Assembly: GCA_025642075.2 (NCBI GenBank)
Contig: JAODUO010000869.1
Coordinates: forward strand, 67,501-131,500
Direction: 5' to 3'
DNA from: Ridgeia piscesae
Lineage: Eukaryota > Annelida > Polychaeta > Sabellida > Siboglinidae
DNA: 64,000 nucleotides
In this document: positions 1-12,260 of the stretch, piece by piece
Numbering within the stretch: position 1 is the first letter of the stretch
Layout of the letters: every line of letters starts with the position of its first letter
Program-made: the position numbers and the translations under genes
Notes under the pieces: model-generated
Seen by the model: only the letters and a program-made list of their open reading frames with translations
Told to the model about the DNA's origin: nothing
Databases searched by the model: none

Positions 1-690
1 ACCAAAGGAAAACTACACTATAGCCACCATTCTGCACCTCGATACTCGCACGCTGATTGGCTGAAGCGTTTTTCGGAATTCCGCTAGGGCACTTACGTTT
101 TGCGACTTGCGACGAACCTGTCCACATTACCGTCTAGCGGTGTACGATGCCGTCCACACTGTCGTCTAGCGATTTCAAAGATTCAACAGGAGAATTTTCA
201 AAATATCGCAAGACTGATTTATAAGGGTAGCGAGGCCGTCTACACCCGCCCTCCACAGGTCGCAAGGCCCGTATACGTCAAATGTCAGCAAATGTCTCCG
301 TCCTCCGTCTCTACGTCTTGGCGAGGTATGGTGTGGACAGGACAGGAGTCAGTTTCCGTGCACTGTTCTTCAAGCCATTTTTATTTGTTTTATTTATTCC
401 GTTTTTGTACGTCTCTTTGATCTCACTGTCCTCTGTTGCCCGTTCTTCATTACACTTAGTTGTCTTCAAATCTCTCCGAGCGGCACACGTTTCCAGAATT
501 AATATCTTGATCCAGGGTTTGCCTTTCGGCGATGCTTCCCTAGGATGTTATTTGCATTTTCTCTCATCACTGGATTAAGTTGGTAGTCATCGCTTCTAGA
601 TATTCTTCAAGCGTGCGTATTGGTGCTTGTTTCACCTCAAATGTTGCTTGGAATTACTCCAAAATTGCAGGGTCTCAGTTAGTCCAACAT
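1..690. other. No gene recognised
   Basis: Several overlapping frames of 60-106 codons are present, but none resembles a known family or shows clear exon borders. I see nothing supportable here. Confidence 0.4.
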
Positions 691-693
691 ACA

Positions 694-1015
694 TGATGGC
701 CGAGAAGGGCCATCGCGTTTTTATATGGTTATGCGGAACGCCAATGCGATGCGCGATACGATGCGATGCGCTACGATGCGCGATGTGAAGAAAGATGCGC
801 GATGCGATGTGCTATGTGCGATGTGCTATGTGCGATGCGCGATGCGCTATGCGCGATGTGCGATGCGCGATGCGCGATGCGCGATGCGCGATGCGCGATG
901 CGCGATGCGCGATGCGTGATGCGCGGCGCGATGCAATGTGCGATGTGTGATGCGATACCCGATGCACGATGCGATGATATAACTTATACAGATGCGGTAC
1001 TGAGCATGCGTATGC
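694..1015 (+). mobile_element. Small dispersed element with GATGC-type array, copy 1
   Basis: The left edge is a short palindrome (GATGGCCGAGAAGGGCCATC) followed by a T-run. The core (about 735-975) is a degenerate array of GATGC/GCGAT-like units, and the right edge contains TGAGCATGCGTATGC. The same left edge, core type and right edge occur in opposite orientation at 3,407-3,780. The shared non-repetitive edges argue for a mobile element carrying an internal microsatellite rather than two independent repeats. The open frames inside are repeat translations. The transposon class is unknown. Confidence 0.55.
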
Positions 1016-3406
1016 TAAAACGAGACTTGGACAGCAATTTATATTTCATTAAACACATTTCGTTATTTTGTTCAGAGCGTACTTTATGCAGAACGAATAA
1101 AGGCTACAGTGTTTTTGTAATATAAGCTAACTGTATTCCATACTGTCGAGATAGTTGCGGTGGCAATAGTAAAGAGGCACCCAACCGCTGTTTTAGTGAA
1201 ACCATTGTGCAGCAGCGCCTCCGGCGGCTACCTACGATGACAACGCAGCGGTGCTCTCTTTCAATGCCACAGCCCACCGACTTCACTACAACAGCGCACA
1301 ACTCATTATACTTGTGCGTTTGTATGTACACACAATTTAAGGCAATTATTCTTTATGTAGGGATTTGTATTTGTAAGTTTAAACTAAGATATATTACTAT
1401 TAGAGGCAGACGCCATGTCTGTAGTTGCCTGCCGTAGATCTGCAATGTTTCGTCTACTGGCTTACTAAAAGCTTACTCGTTATTTATATATGCGACTAAA
1501 GCATATTTTTAAACGTAGGTTATTTTGCAATTAAGAATGTTGAAAGACTCACAATAATTTTAGTTGACTTATTAAATATGGCAAAATTGAATTAAGCTGC
1601 GCTATTTTATATCGACATGGTGTTATAATGGGACACACAGTTATGTAACATTAATAGTACACAAATTACCTCATTTCAATAAACTCGACGTTGTAAATGA
1701 AACAAACAAAGAAACAATAGAAGATCCAAATTTGCGAAAAACAACCTGATAAGAATAATAGTGGGAGTTAAAAGTTGGGGTGGTCATATAGAAAAAATGG
1801 CAGATATAAAACTGGCAAATAGAGCAGATGCCCAGAAAGTGGAGGGGAAATGGAGGCGACGAAGATCGAAATTGCGACATAGATTGCATTGAAAGTGATC
1901 TACAAAGAGTGGGAGAATGATGTACAAAATGACAGAAGCATTTGGAACTGCTGACAGAGAACGTGGTAAGAGAAAAGTGAGAGTTAGAAGAAGACACTAG
2001 AAAAGGAAATCATGGTCATCTCACCCCTAACGACAGTGATGCCACAACAATAATAATAATAACAAACAAATTCAATTTGACCCTAGTCTAGTAACCGGAC
2101 AACTATTATTTTGAATCCTCATCATGCACATTGAAACAATGACATTGTCATTGCTCTGTCAATTCTTATGCTGCAGCCAGCGACAGAAGTGGATAATTCG
2201 TAACTTAATCCTATTTTAATTATGACAATTTTGTGTGAAATGGTAGGAGTAGGAAAGACAAACTTACACAGGCATCTTGAAATCCACTGTACTTTGTGAC
2301 ATCCATTGTTGATACTCCGTTCCCCTCCATCCTAATTATTTCCGGGATTGGCGTAATTGCCCCCCTCCCTGGCTACGCCACTGCTTCAGTTGTTTCTCTA
2401 TTAGTGCCATCGTCTCTAGTTCATACAGGTACGCTGGGGTAACACGAGGTGAGCACATTTTCTTTAAGTTTACGTGATGTAGGCCTATTTACCACCCCAT
2501 CGATTTTCCACCCAGTGTTTGCCCCTGCTAAAGTTCTCTTTGTAACCAAAGTCATTTGTTAAGTTTCCTAGCGCTAATTTATACATTTTAATAAGCAGCA
2601 ACGCTACACGTTGTGAAGTTACTGGTTGAACGCCAGCGCCCGAAAGTCCATGTTAAGGAATACGAATGTTTAATCACTTTTTCCTCAGAGTAACTGTCTA
2701 AGTGTTCGTTTTTATCATGTTCCTTTTCTGTAGATTTCGGAGATGTAGCGTGAGGAATATTGTGGCCGGCTTTAGACTGCATATTCAATATTATATAGGG
2801 GCTAAGGGGGTAGTATTTCTTATGTATTATGTGTGAGGGTTCAGGCCCCACCCCGGTTCCGACAAATATGCATATGTTTTAGCAATTGTCCCCCACTCGC
2901 ATTGTTATGCACTTGTTTTGGGCAAATGTTTGTTTCCCAAGTGCCTCTAGAGAAGCCAGAATAAGTCATAATACAGACTAGAAACTTCGGTTAATCTTCG
3001 AATAAAACACGTAATCACGATCCTTGGTTCTTCGTGATTAGAGGCAAACGACATAGCGTTTATATTTGCGACCATTAATTTTTATTATAAAACAAATTCG
3101 GGAGCGGAAGAAGAACTATACGCTTCATGTTATGAGATGCCAAGATTTCGGCAACCCATTTTGGTGTCGAACTTAGACTTTATTAACAGGCTGGCCGCCA
3201 TTTGTTTTAGGCTAAATGTAAGGAATATAGGAATAGGACTTCCATTACAAGTTCAGTACAAATACGAACACAATTCGTGCTGCTAAATACATTTAAACCA
3301 GCGTAACTGTATACATACATTAGTGTTATCAATAGTGGACTCAAAGTCTGAGTATAACAGGCATTCTAATAATAAAATGCAAATGACTACCTAAATCTCC
3401 TTTTCG
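1016..3406. other. Unique sequence, no gene recognised
   Basis: This stretch between the two array-bearing elements is AT-rich, with a few short frames (for example 1,671-1,997 minus and 2,588-2,851 minus) that show no recognisable family or exon structure. Confidence 0.4.
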
Positions 3407-3780
3407 GCACGCGCATGCTCATTACTTCTATAATGTATTATAACATATACCACCGCATCGCGCATCTCGCATCGCGCATAGAATCGCGCATCGCATCGCA
3501 TCGCATCGCATCGCATCGCATCGCATCGCATCGCATCGCATCGCATCGCATCGCATCGCATCGCATCGCATCGCATCGCATCGCATCGCATCGCATCGCG
3601 CAAAGCAATGCGCATTGCATCGCATCGCATCGCGTCGCATCGCATCGCTTCGCATCGCATCGCGCGTCGCACAATCGCACAATCGCACATCGCGCATCGC
3701 ATCAAATTGCGCATCGCATCGTTCATCGCATTGACGTTCCGTATAGCCACACAAAAACGCCATGGCCCTTCTCGGCCATC
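3407..3780 (-). mobile_element. Small dispersed element with CGCAT array, copy 2
   Basis: This is the inverted counterpart of the element at 694-1,015. On the minus strand it begins with the same palindromic edge (3,759-3,780), continues into a much purer pentanucleotide array (CGCAT read on the plus strand, about 3,460-3,735), and ends with a GAGCATGCGCGTGC edge. The array is cleaner than in copy 1, which fits independent expansion or less decay. It sits about 2.5 kb from copy 1 in opposite orientation. Confidence 0.55.
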
Positions 3781-4311
3781 GTACTATCTACATATATACC
3801 GTATATTATTTCATCCGTGCAGAAAATAAAATAAAATTACTTGTTGTCACACACTACAATTCATTGTAGGCCTACTGACCAATCGAAATTATATAAACGT
3901 ACACGCGCACACGTAGACATAAACATGATTTGGTATCGTTAAGTAGCGTTCAGAATGAATCGGAAACGAGAATAATGTTGGCGTCCTATTCTATAACCCC
4001 TATTCTATAACACTTTAGTGTATAATGGTTGTTTGAGGATCGCTGTTATATAACACATTAAATGCGTCAAATTGGTATTGCATGGTGGTAATCTTTATTA
4101 ATTATTTTTAATTCAGTGCAGAATCAGAGCACACGGCGTGTGTCCATCTGTAGCAGCAAGAAGCCAATGGCAATATCTGTTCAATACATCTGCAGTCGGT
4201 ACATCAGACGCAAACGTTCTGTAAATAAACGCAAACGTTCTGTTTTGTAAATAAATGATAAATGCGCTTCTTCAATCGTGCAAGACGTTCACTTCCTCAT
4301 TACTTAGTTCG

Positions 4312-4545
4312 TTTCGTCATATCCAGCATCATTGCACCAATGGCGCCCAGAAAACAACAGTGACGCAAAAGACGAATGTCCGGCGAAATCTGCAACAACA
4401 ATTGTATAATGACAATTTGTATATTTGTACTCTATAACTTCTGGTATTTTTTTACTAAACTAATTTGACAGTCACCTGTTTAATTTTAACTGATTCGCCC
4501 CGAATATTTTCTGTATTATATTTATTGAACAGCAGAATGATGTGC
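4312..4545 (+). repeat. Dispersed repeat family, copy 1
   Basis: The segment contains CATTGCACCAATGGCGCCCA, a CAACAACAATTGTAT block, and a downstream TGTATTATATTTA block. The same blocks in the same order and orientation occur at 58,142-58,356. Identity falls off outside these limits. No coding capacity is visible, and the class is unknown. Confidence 0.6.
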
Positions 4546-5122
4546 GTATAGGCCTTTATACGCACATCGTACGTTTGTATAATTTAGTGCGTCCATGCTG
4601 TTTTTACAGTCAAATTATATTTTACAATGTGGTCCATTGAAATGTAAAACATATTTCTGCGGTCAGGAAATTAAGAATTGTATGGTATGCAGTTTTTGAG
4701 AGCACAATCATTGTGCGATTCAATGTGTACACTGATCATGTGAACATGGGAAAGAAAACCAGTCTTTTTATTGACAGTTCTAAAAGAACAAGAACAAAAA
4801 GTGTTGGCGACTTCAATAAGTAGTAGTGATAATAATCACAATAAGATACAATACAATAATAGGCACAAATAAATATATTTATTTATGATAATACTAATAA
4901 TATAAATGTACACATGCCTTTCGTTTAAAAACAGTATTGGTATTAATTTAAACAACGTTTTAGTTTTGCAAAAGATAGAGTCAGTATCTTTCACTAAGAC
5001 TTACTGTCGCCATCATAGGAGCCAATACCATTACTGAAAACTAATTATGTACATAGCTTGAAGGCCTTTTTAGATCTTCCGACGGAAGATGTAGTCAAAC
5101 ATGATACCCACCAAGTAAACAT
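4546..5122. other. No gene recognised
   Basis: AT-rich sequence with no convincing coding region or structured repeat. Confidence 0.4.
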
Positions 5123-5885
5123 GTGTACACTACCAGTGGTTCACACGTAAAGTCGAATCGTGCTGACACATCGATGTCGGCGAATGACCACCAAGAGACA
5201 GGCAGAGGAATATGTTTATATGTAGATGATGCGCTGAATGACGGGGCAACTACTATTCTCGTCAGAACCGTAGACACAGATGTGGTTGTCATTTTGGTTG
5301 GAATAAATGCAGTTATGGGTCGGCTTTGGCACAGGAAAGCACTTTCGCTACTACCGCATCAACTCAATCTGCTAAGAATTTCTGGAGGAAAAAGCTCGTG
5401 CTTTGCCCTTGTTCACCCCTTCTCGGGTTCTGGCACAACATCTCTGTTCAGCGGTAAAGGCAAAAAGTCAGCGTGGAAAGCATAGAACCCATATCCGACA
5501 GCCACTGCTGGGTTCACCAGCACGTGTCAGGATGGATTATTTTGTTCCTTTGGAATTTACATCTGCAGCATTTAGATTGATTGAGCGATTTACATGTATT
5601 ATGTACAACAGCACGACATCTTATGACAAGGTGAACGATCTTCGGCAAGAAGCCAGTATCTGGGGAAAGAGCCTGAAGCCTATCACAGCTGCAGCCAACC
5701 CTGAAGGTTTTGGATGGACACGAGAAGACACCGGATGGCGTCCAGTCTGGACAACTCTACCGGCTGCTGTTGTAGGTTGTAGAGAACTGATCAAGTGTGG
5801 TTGCAAGGCTAAGCCCATTTGTGCAGATGCAAGACCGCCGGGCTCACATGCACTCTGTCTCTGCCGTGGACTTTGTGAGAGTTAG
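5123..5885 (+). pseudogene. C-terminal half of a dispersed uncharacterised protein family (broken)
   Basis: Translations here match the C-terminal portion of a large uncharacterised family that is repeated in many invertebrate genomes (recognised from memory of annotated proteins; function unknown). Visible hallmarks are a hydrophobic RTVDTDVVVIL stretch near 5,260-5,300, a Gly/Lys-rich GKGKKSAW motif near 5,450, an IERFTCIMYNS segment near 5,580-5,610, and a Cys-rich end (near 5,790-5,880) that stops at 5,883. At least one frameshift separates the frame at 5,123 from the frame ending at 5,885. Family members normally have more sequence between the DLRQE and SIWGKS blocks (about 5,636-5,660), so an internal deletion is likely. 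The N-terminal half lies downstream rather than upstream, at 6,630-7,250. Confidence 0.55.
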
Positions 5886-6629
5886 GCTCATTGTAGCGGC
5901 ATGTGAGGAATTGGTTAGCAATGGAGCCTATGGATATATGAGTTAATTAGATAATTAACTGAGTAAATGTGACTGCCTCTATGAATGTAGATGTACCCAA
6001 TGTTATAGTATACGCGTGCAGCTATGTGTGCACATTGAAATTACAATAATCAGTTTTTAGCATATTGGCAGCCATTTTGAATTTATGCAAATTGTATAAA
6101 GTACATAATATAAAACGCCTCCTGTAACTTTCCGAAATACAAACATTGTTATGGTGTTTGTAGATGATAACATTGGAATTATGAAATATATTGTCTTTTA
6201 ACCTTCATTTGACTTTGACCTTAACTTTTATATCCGGGCCGCCCCATCTCAAACGTTTTATATGTTCATAAGGTATCTGTATGCAAAATATTTGTTATGT
6301 GAAAATGGCTCTGATAAAGAATAACGATATTTATATATTTGCTCATTTGTCGGCCATTTTGAATTTATGCAAATTATGTAATCATCCCATTGAAAGATGT
6401 GTGTTCGTAAATAAATAAAGCTCTTGAATATTTTTAAAATATCATTAAAATATCGATATATTGAACAATATGATTATATAATTACTGATCTCTGACCTTG
6501 ACGACCTTGACGTGACCTTGACCCTGGCCTTTAAAATCTTGCAGCCCCCTCTAAAAAGTGTTATAAGGTTCTAAGGTACAACTGTGCCAAATTTGGTTAT
6601 TTGGCCCAGCGGGTCACGATCATATCCCT
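5886..6629. repeat. Diverged repeat with a recurring motif
   Basis: A motif close to CCATTTTGAATTTATGCAAA recurs at about 6,071 and 6,354. Clustered TGACCTTGAC-type half sites lie at 6,490-6,530. No coding region is seen. The stretch looks like an old dispersed repeat. Confidence 0.4.
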
Positions 6630-7250
6630 AAGCGACTCCACTATATTGAAGAAGCCCGCATGGACAGTCTTCTAGTACCCGTTTTTAAACTGACCGATTT
6701 GGCAAACATATACAGTAACTCACTTGAACAACTGGCAAATGGTGTAACGGGTGTGTCCGCACCACAAGACTGAAGGAGAGAATACTTGCTTACTTTCCAG
6801 ATATGGAAACTCACAAGCAAGGCCGTGAAGTGGTTCTAGTTTGCAATAAATATGTTGGATCGGCAGTAAGAAAGGCGTGTGAAAGTGATGCTGACAATGA
6901 TGCTGTTCATATTGTCAAGGCCGCTAACATTGTCAGCAGAGACATGTTCAAAATGAAAAGGCAATTCGGCGGTTCATTTGATGCCAAATGCCATGAAGAG
7001 TCTGTGCCAATTTCACTCTTGGTATTAGTAGATGTGGTGCTCAACGGAACAAACATCAGAGCACAATTAAGCTCTGCCTCCGTGCCTTAACCAACACTCT
7101 CTAGCCCAGTTATTGGTGTCCATCTGTTCGGTACGCCGCAGAGAAGGGTCACTGTTTGTACTACTAATCACAACCAAGAACGCGAAACACCACGGCCGAT
7201 CTATCTAGGTGAGATGGTCCATATAGTCTTGTCGGGAGAGGGGGTACCGT
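6630..7250 (+). pseudogene. N-terminal half of the same uncharacterised family (broken)
   Basis: The longest open piece is 6,803-7,090 (95 codons), including a NGTNIRAQLSS block. Upstream in another frame is FKLTDLANIYSNSLEQL (near 6,690-6,740), and downstream near 7,180-7,240 is RPIYLGEMVH. These belong to the N-terminal part of the family whose C-terminal part is at 5,123-5,885. They are interrupted by frameshifts and stops, so this copy is non-functional. Finding it 3' of the C-terminal half, on the same strand, indicates two separate insertions or a rearrangement. Family function is unknown. Confidence 0.5.
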
Positions 7251-7360
7251 GCACCCCCCGGAAATATACTTTTAATTGGTATCACTAGATCGGCAAAAAA
7301 ATACGTAGAAAACGGTTTGCTATGTTAACAAGCCTGCAAAATGTCCCACGTATCGTTTTT

Positions 7361-7745
7361 ATGCAAATTAGTGCCGCCATTATTGAACAATCTATTTATC
7401 ACTATATCCCAGCCAGTATTGCAGATAACTGACAAAATAAGATGTATATACCCATGTTATGAGGGTCAGCGACCATAATAAATTATTGTTGACATGATCA
7501 CATGTGTCTATGACAATTAAATATGCAAATTAGTGCCACCAAATCAATTGTTCACCATATCTCGGCCAATATTGCACATAACAGCATAAATAAGGTGTCC
7601 AGACCCATGTTTTCAGGGCCAACGCTCATCAAAGGACCATTCTTGAATTATCTACGTGTATCCCTGACATGCTATGCAAATTCTAAAGTCTAGCATTATC
7701 GAAAATGTCACTTTTAAGCTGTATCTCAGCCAATATTGCGGATAA
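7361..7745 (+). repeat. Degenerate tandem repeat, about 155-bp units
   Basis: Three units start near 7,361, 7,521 and 7,672. Each begins with ATGCAAATT and is followed 60-80 bp later by a CAGCCA/GGCCAATATTGC block. The units are well diverged. Confidence 0.5.
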
Positions 7746-7984
7746 GTTGATAAGGTTTTTTGAGAGCACCTACTTACGAAATCGAGTTGCTTTTGCGACC
7801 AAAGGTTGATATGGGATCAATTCAAGCAATTGTGAATAAAGAAATACCATTAAGTTCATTTACCAACTCATTTACTGATTCAGGTAAACAGCAAGTCAGA
7901 ATGATCTTTTCTTAGCTGCCGCGCCTCAACTTCTCATGGGCTTCATACGATGAATGTTGGATTAGTCAAACTCGTCCTTCATCG

Positions 7985-8405
7985 TTTTCCTCCTCCTCCT
8001 CCTCCTCCTCCTCCTCCTCCTCCTCCTCCTCTTCCTCTTTACAATCACCAGTGTCCAGGAGGTCAACCAGTGAGTTTGGTAACGCAGCACCGCAGGACCA
8101 CACCGGTTCCAACACTCCTTGGTTTTAGGTTTTCCAGGATGGATTCGTCAGCAAGCTTATATAAGGCTACGCGTTGATTCACCCTCTGTAGGTGTGGCTT
8201 CAAAGCAGAGTGGCAGCGAGGAAGGGGAGCCAGGTCGACCTTAGATTTGGAAGTTGAGTTTCTCGTCCTCACCCAGGATCTTGCGTAGGTGTTTGACACG
8301 AAGGCCGTCCATCGAAGACTGACGGTTCTAGTGCCGCAGCACAAGATTCGAACCCGGGTTCTCGTAGTCGAGAGCCCGAAGCTCTACCCCTGAGCCATGG
8401 CGCTG
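7985..8405 (-). mobile_element. tRNA-derived SINE with (GGA)n tail
   Basis: Read on the minus strand, the head (8,405-8,335) contains an A-box-like TGGCTCAGGGG and a clear B box GGTTCGAATC. It is followed by a roughly 300-bp body and a GGA-type trinucleotide tail (plus-strand CTC array at 7,989-8,034). The head resembles those of the SINEs at 11,043-11,365 and 27,655-27,962, but the body differs, so it is probably a second SINE family sharing the tRNA head. It is not a functional tRNA gene, because the anticodon arm cannot be folded convincingly and a long body follows. Confidence 0.6.
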
Positions 8406-8620
8406 CTTCATACACCAACATAATTTATATATTCCAAATGCATTACTATACGTACACATGCGTACATAACACATTGCATCTATAAAACAAAGTTCTACCA
8501 TGAACATTGTGTAAGAGAAAAAATAACCGGAGCCTTACCACTATTTGGGGACTATTATACCAACGCTGCGATCAAGGCGGATACATCAGAGTTGATATCA
8601 CATATCTAATCAAAACGTAC

Positions 8621-8817
8621 CTGTCCTCTATGCACCGCCTTCGATACGATTATATCCCGACTGATGATTCTCCTCACGTGGTCGTTGTTAATGAAGCTGC
8701 CACCTAAGTAGACTCTCTCGACCCCATTCGCTTGGGCCATTAGATGAGTTAAAAGGACGAATTCCTTGCACATGGAACCGAGTAGACTAGCCATGAGGTC
8801 TGCATCTTTCGCGTTGA
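8621..8817 (-). CDS. Pantothenate-kinase-like gene, exon 7
   Basis: This exon of 197 nt runs from an AG acceptor (8,819-8,818) to a GT donor (8,620-8,619, GTACG). It starts by completing a split codon with two bases and ends in phase 0. It encodes about 65 residues, including a segment like LGGSFINNDHVRR. That corresponds to the region of animal pantothenate kinases where a beta strand (human type VGNFLR) is followed by the helix before the final glycine-rich C-terminus. The conserved end of the family was not found between here and position 1, so the terminal exon is probably outside the window. Confidence 0.65.
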
Positions 8818-9756
<939 letters not shown>

Positions 9757-9925
9757 CTTCAGGATTAAACATGACTTTACCAAAATGGCCTATAGTAACA
9801 TCGTTGATCTTGTCTAATGCTGAATAAGCATCGACGTTGTTTGTGGCTGCCTTTAAGTCTTTCGAAACTATGTCAACCTTACTAGGGTCGCCTTGCTTCG
9901 CCAACTCTATGAGTTCCAAGAATGT
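9757..9925 (-). CDS. Pantothenate-kinase-like gene, exon 6
   Basis: This 169-nt exon has a polypyrimidine/CAG acceptor (TTTCTTGCAG) and a GTAAGC donor. It begins in phase 0 and ends one base into a codon. It encodes about 56 residues starting TFLELIELAKQGDPSKVD. This matches the family segment in which a Glu-rich helix is followed by a Gly-Asp-x-x-x-Val-Asp turn, and it continues to an HFGKV segment equivalent to the family's SSFGN/SSFGK motif. The middle of the exon is diverged and lacks the usual Tyr-Gly-Gly-Asp-Tyr motif. Confidence 0.7.
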
Positions 9926-10281
9926 CTGCAAGAAACGACAATGTATGTGTGTGCGGTCGTACCTGTTAGCGTGTTTGCGTGCGCGCATTCGTAGTTATTT
10001 ACAGTAGTACAATACCAACATGTTTTATTACAAGTTTCAAGACAAGACCGGGTAATAACTTACAGTCATAATTAAATGTCCTTTGGAGCTATTCATATCA
10101 CTCAAGGAAAAGTAAATACGATAAAGACTAACTATTGGAAGTTAGAAGATAAATCGTCTTATTAAGTTATCAAACTTTCGTGACTACAAATATCGCAGGA
10201 AGCAAGGTTAAATAAATGCAGTTGTATTAAGCTAGGTAAGGTAATACAAGAATAACAGAGGTGTGTGCTTGTAGGAATGCC

Positions 10282-10283
<2 letters not shown>

Positions 10284-10322
<39 letters not shown>

Positions 10323-10327
10323 TGTCG

Positions 10328-10379
<52 letters not shown>

Positions 10380-10380
10380 T
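10284..10380. repeat. (GT)n followed by (GTGC)n
   Basis: A GT run to about 10,320 passes into a GTGC tetramer array. Confidence 0.9.
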
Positions 10381-11042
10381 GTGCGAGAGTAAAACCTACG
10401 ACCTACTAAGGGGTATTTGATAAGATTGAAATATCCCATAAAACATAGAGTTGAAATGATGATACAATCCTAATTAACAAACGACAAATTGGAATACATA
10501 TAGATGACGTCAGCATGACCACCAGAGCTGACAATCTATTTCCTGGCGACTTTGATGAATATAGCTGCATAATCATCCAACGATTCAGACACGGCAATAT
10601 ATTCAATACGATTCCCTCTCTATGCTGTGAATTGTGAAATGTTATTTATTAATTTGTCACACCAACGGCTCTATCTATCAAAATATGTTAGTAAATGTAC
10701 TAGATTGTTTAAATGTCACATTTTTATGAGATAATTAACGTAAACAAAGAACATTTTTCAAAAGACACACACCACAATTATGCATACCAGCATGATAATG
10801 TATAAAAATAATACATCATGGTCATGTGTATTCATGATTATCAGTAGTATTGTATAATGTATAGTAAATGTGATATGTTTCTAGTGAATGAGCTTACAGC
10901 GTAAAATTGCAATTTCCAGCGAACCCACATTCCCCATACACTATATATTATTTTTCTTAAGTATATATTCGCATAACATGCCATTTGAATATAAAAGGAT
11001 GCAAAAGACGAAAACATTAATATATAAAGGTAAGTTCGTATA

Positions 11043-11365
11043 TAGCGCAGTATCCGGTCCTAAGGACTGCTCAAAGCGGTTTTGCACTTTACTTTCCTGG
11101 CAGACCTGTTCAATCAAACAACGTCAAACTTCTTTGGGAAGCATCCAGCCATATGCTACAATTAATGCGCGAAGGCTGCTCGTACACATTGTCTATAGCC
11201 AGGTACTCATTTATACAGCTGAGTGAACTGGAGCAATGTAAAGTGAAAAAATTGCCCAAGGTTTTAACACCGCAGCACATGATTCGAAACCGGGTTCTCT
11301 TAGTCGAGAGTCCGAAGCTTCAGCTTAATGCTCTACCCCTTTGCCATTGCGCTCTACATCAAATA
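11043..11365 (-). mobile_element. tRNA-derived SINE, family B
   Basis: The minus-strand head (about 11,365-11,265) has a recognisable B box (GTTTCGAATC) and a short insertion of about 12 bp relative to the copy at 27,655. The body ends near 11,043 with a TTGAGCAGTCCTTAGG-like segment. Head, body and tail all align with the opposite-strand copy at 27,655-27,962, so both are near full length. Confidence 0.65.
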
Positions 11366-11689
11366 TGCGTTCTATCATTTTATAACTCGCTGATTAGTTT
11401 AGACTTCTTGCACTCAAGCGCTATCAGACGTGCGCTATACAGACAAACAAGACATGTTCGGCATGAAGCCTAGATTTGTTCTTGTTGTCTTCAACTGGGT
11501 TGCCGTTTTCGTCGTCATCTGGACAATACTCTAGCCACGTACGTGTTGGGTACTACATGGTGATGAGCTCAAAGAAGAAGAATACGTTAGAGTCATAAAT
11601 CATTGCGTTGTGTATGTGCTTACAGGCCGGGAGCCAGGTCCAGGTCTCAGGATGCCTGAGATATTGTGAAAGGCGATGTTTATGTTTTG

Positions 11690-12260
11690 ATACCAACATG
11701 ACATCCCTATCTAGAAACGTATGCCCGTTGTGGATGGAAAGCCTAACGCACATCCTAAATCACGTAAATTTTATTTTTCGAATGTTGGGTCTTCTAATTC
11801 GCTACTATCTGTATTTTATTGACAATAATCATGATCTAGATGTTGATTTAATGTTTTTTAATGTTGCTATAAAGGTCAAAGTCAATGCGTTTTATCCCCG
11901 CGCATTGACTGCGCAAGCGCAAAAAAAAAACTATGCTTCACCGGTAGTGTTATGGTCTTATTTTTCTTGACCATTTTGAAGTTCTGCATCTCTAGGTGAC
12001 GAATCTTGGATCTTGGTCCCGTATATAATTACGCCCGCTGTGGGTGAAAACCCTAATGCGCTCCCTAAATTACTTAAATTCTAGTTATCGAATGTCGAGT
12101 CTTCTAATGCGGTACTATCTTAATTGCATGGACAATGATCTTAATCTTGATTTAATGTTTTTCAATATTGTTAAATTTGATTTCCAGATATGAATTATAA
12201 TGAAGGTCAAGGTCACCGATACAATTCAACTTCAACGTGTTTTACCCCGCTCATGGGCTA
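11690..12260 (+). repeat. Diverged direct duplication, about 312-bp offset
   Basis: Blocks such as CGCCCG(T/C)TGTGG, TCTTCTAAT(T/G)CG(C/G)TACTATCT and GATTTAATGTTTTT recur once with the same spacing, at about 11,719-11,900 and 12,031-12,250. Near the end of each copy lies an AAGGTCAA-type motif. Confidence 0.55.

Noticed and set aside
3460..3735. CRISPR-like regular array
   Set aside because: The units are 5 bp with no unique spacers. It is a microsatellite in a eukaryotic genome.
1..8600. Terminal exon of the kinase-like gene
   Set aside because: I looked for the conserved His-Glu-Gly plus Gly-Ala-x-Gly ending on the minus strand and did not find it, so none is reported.
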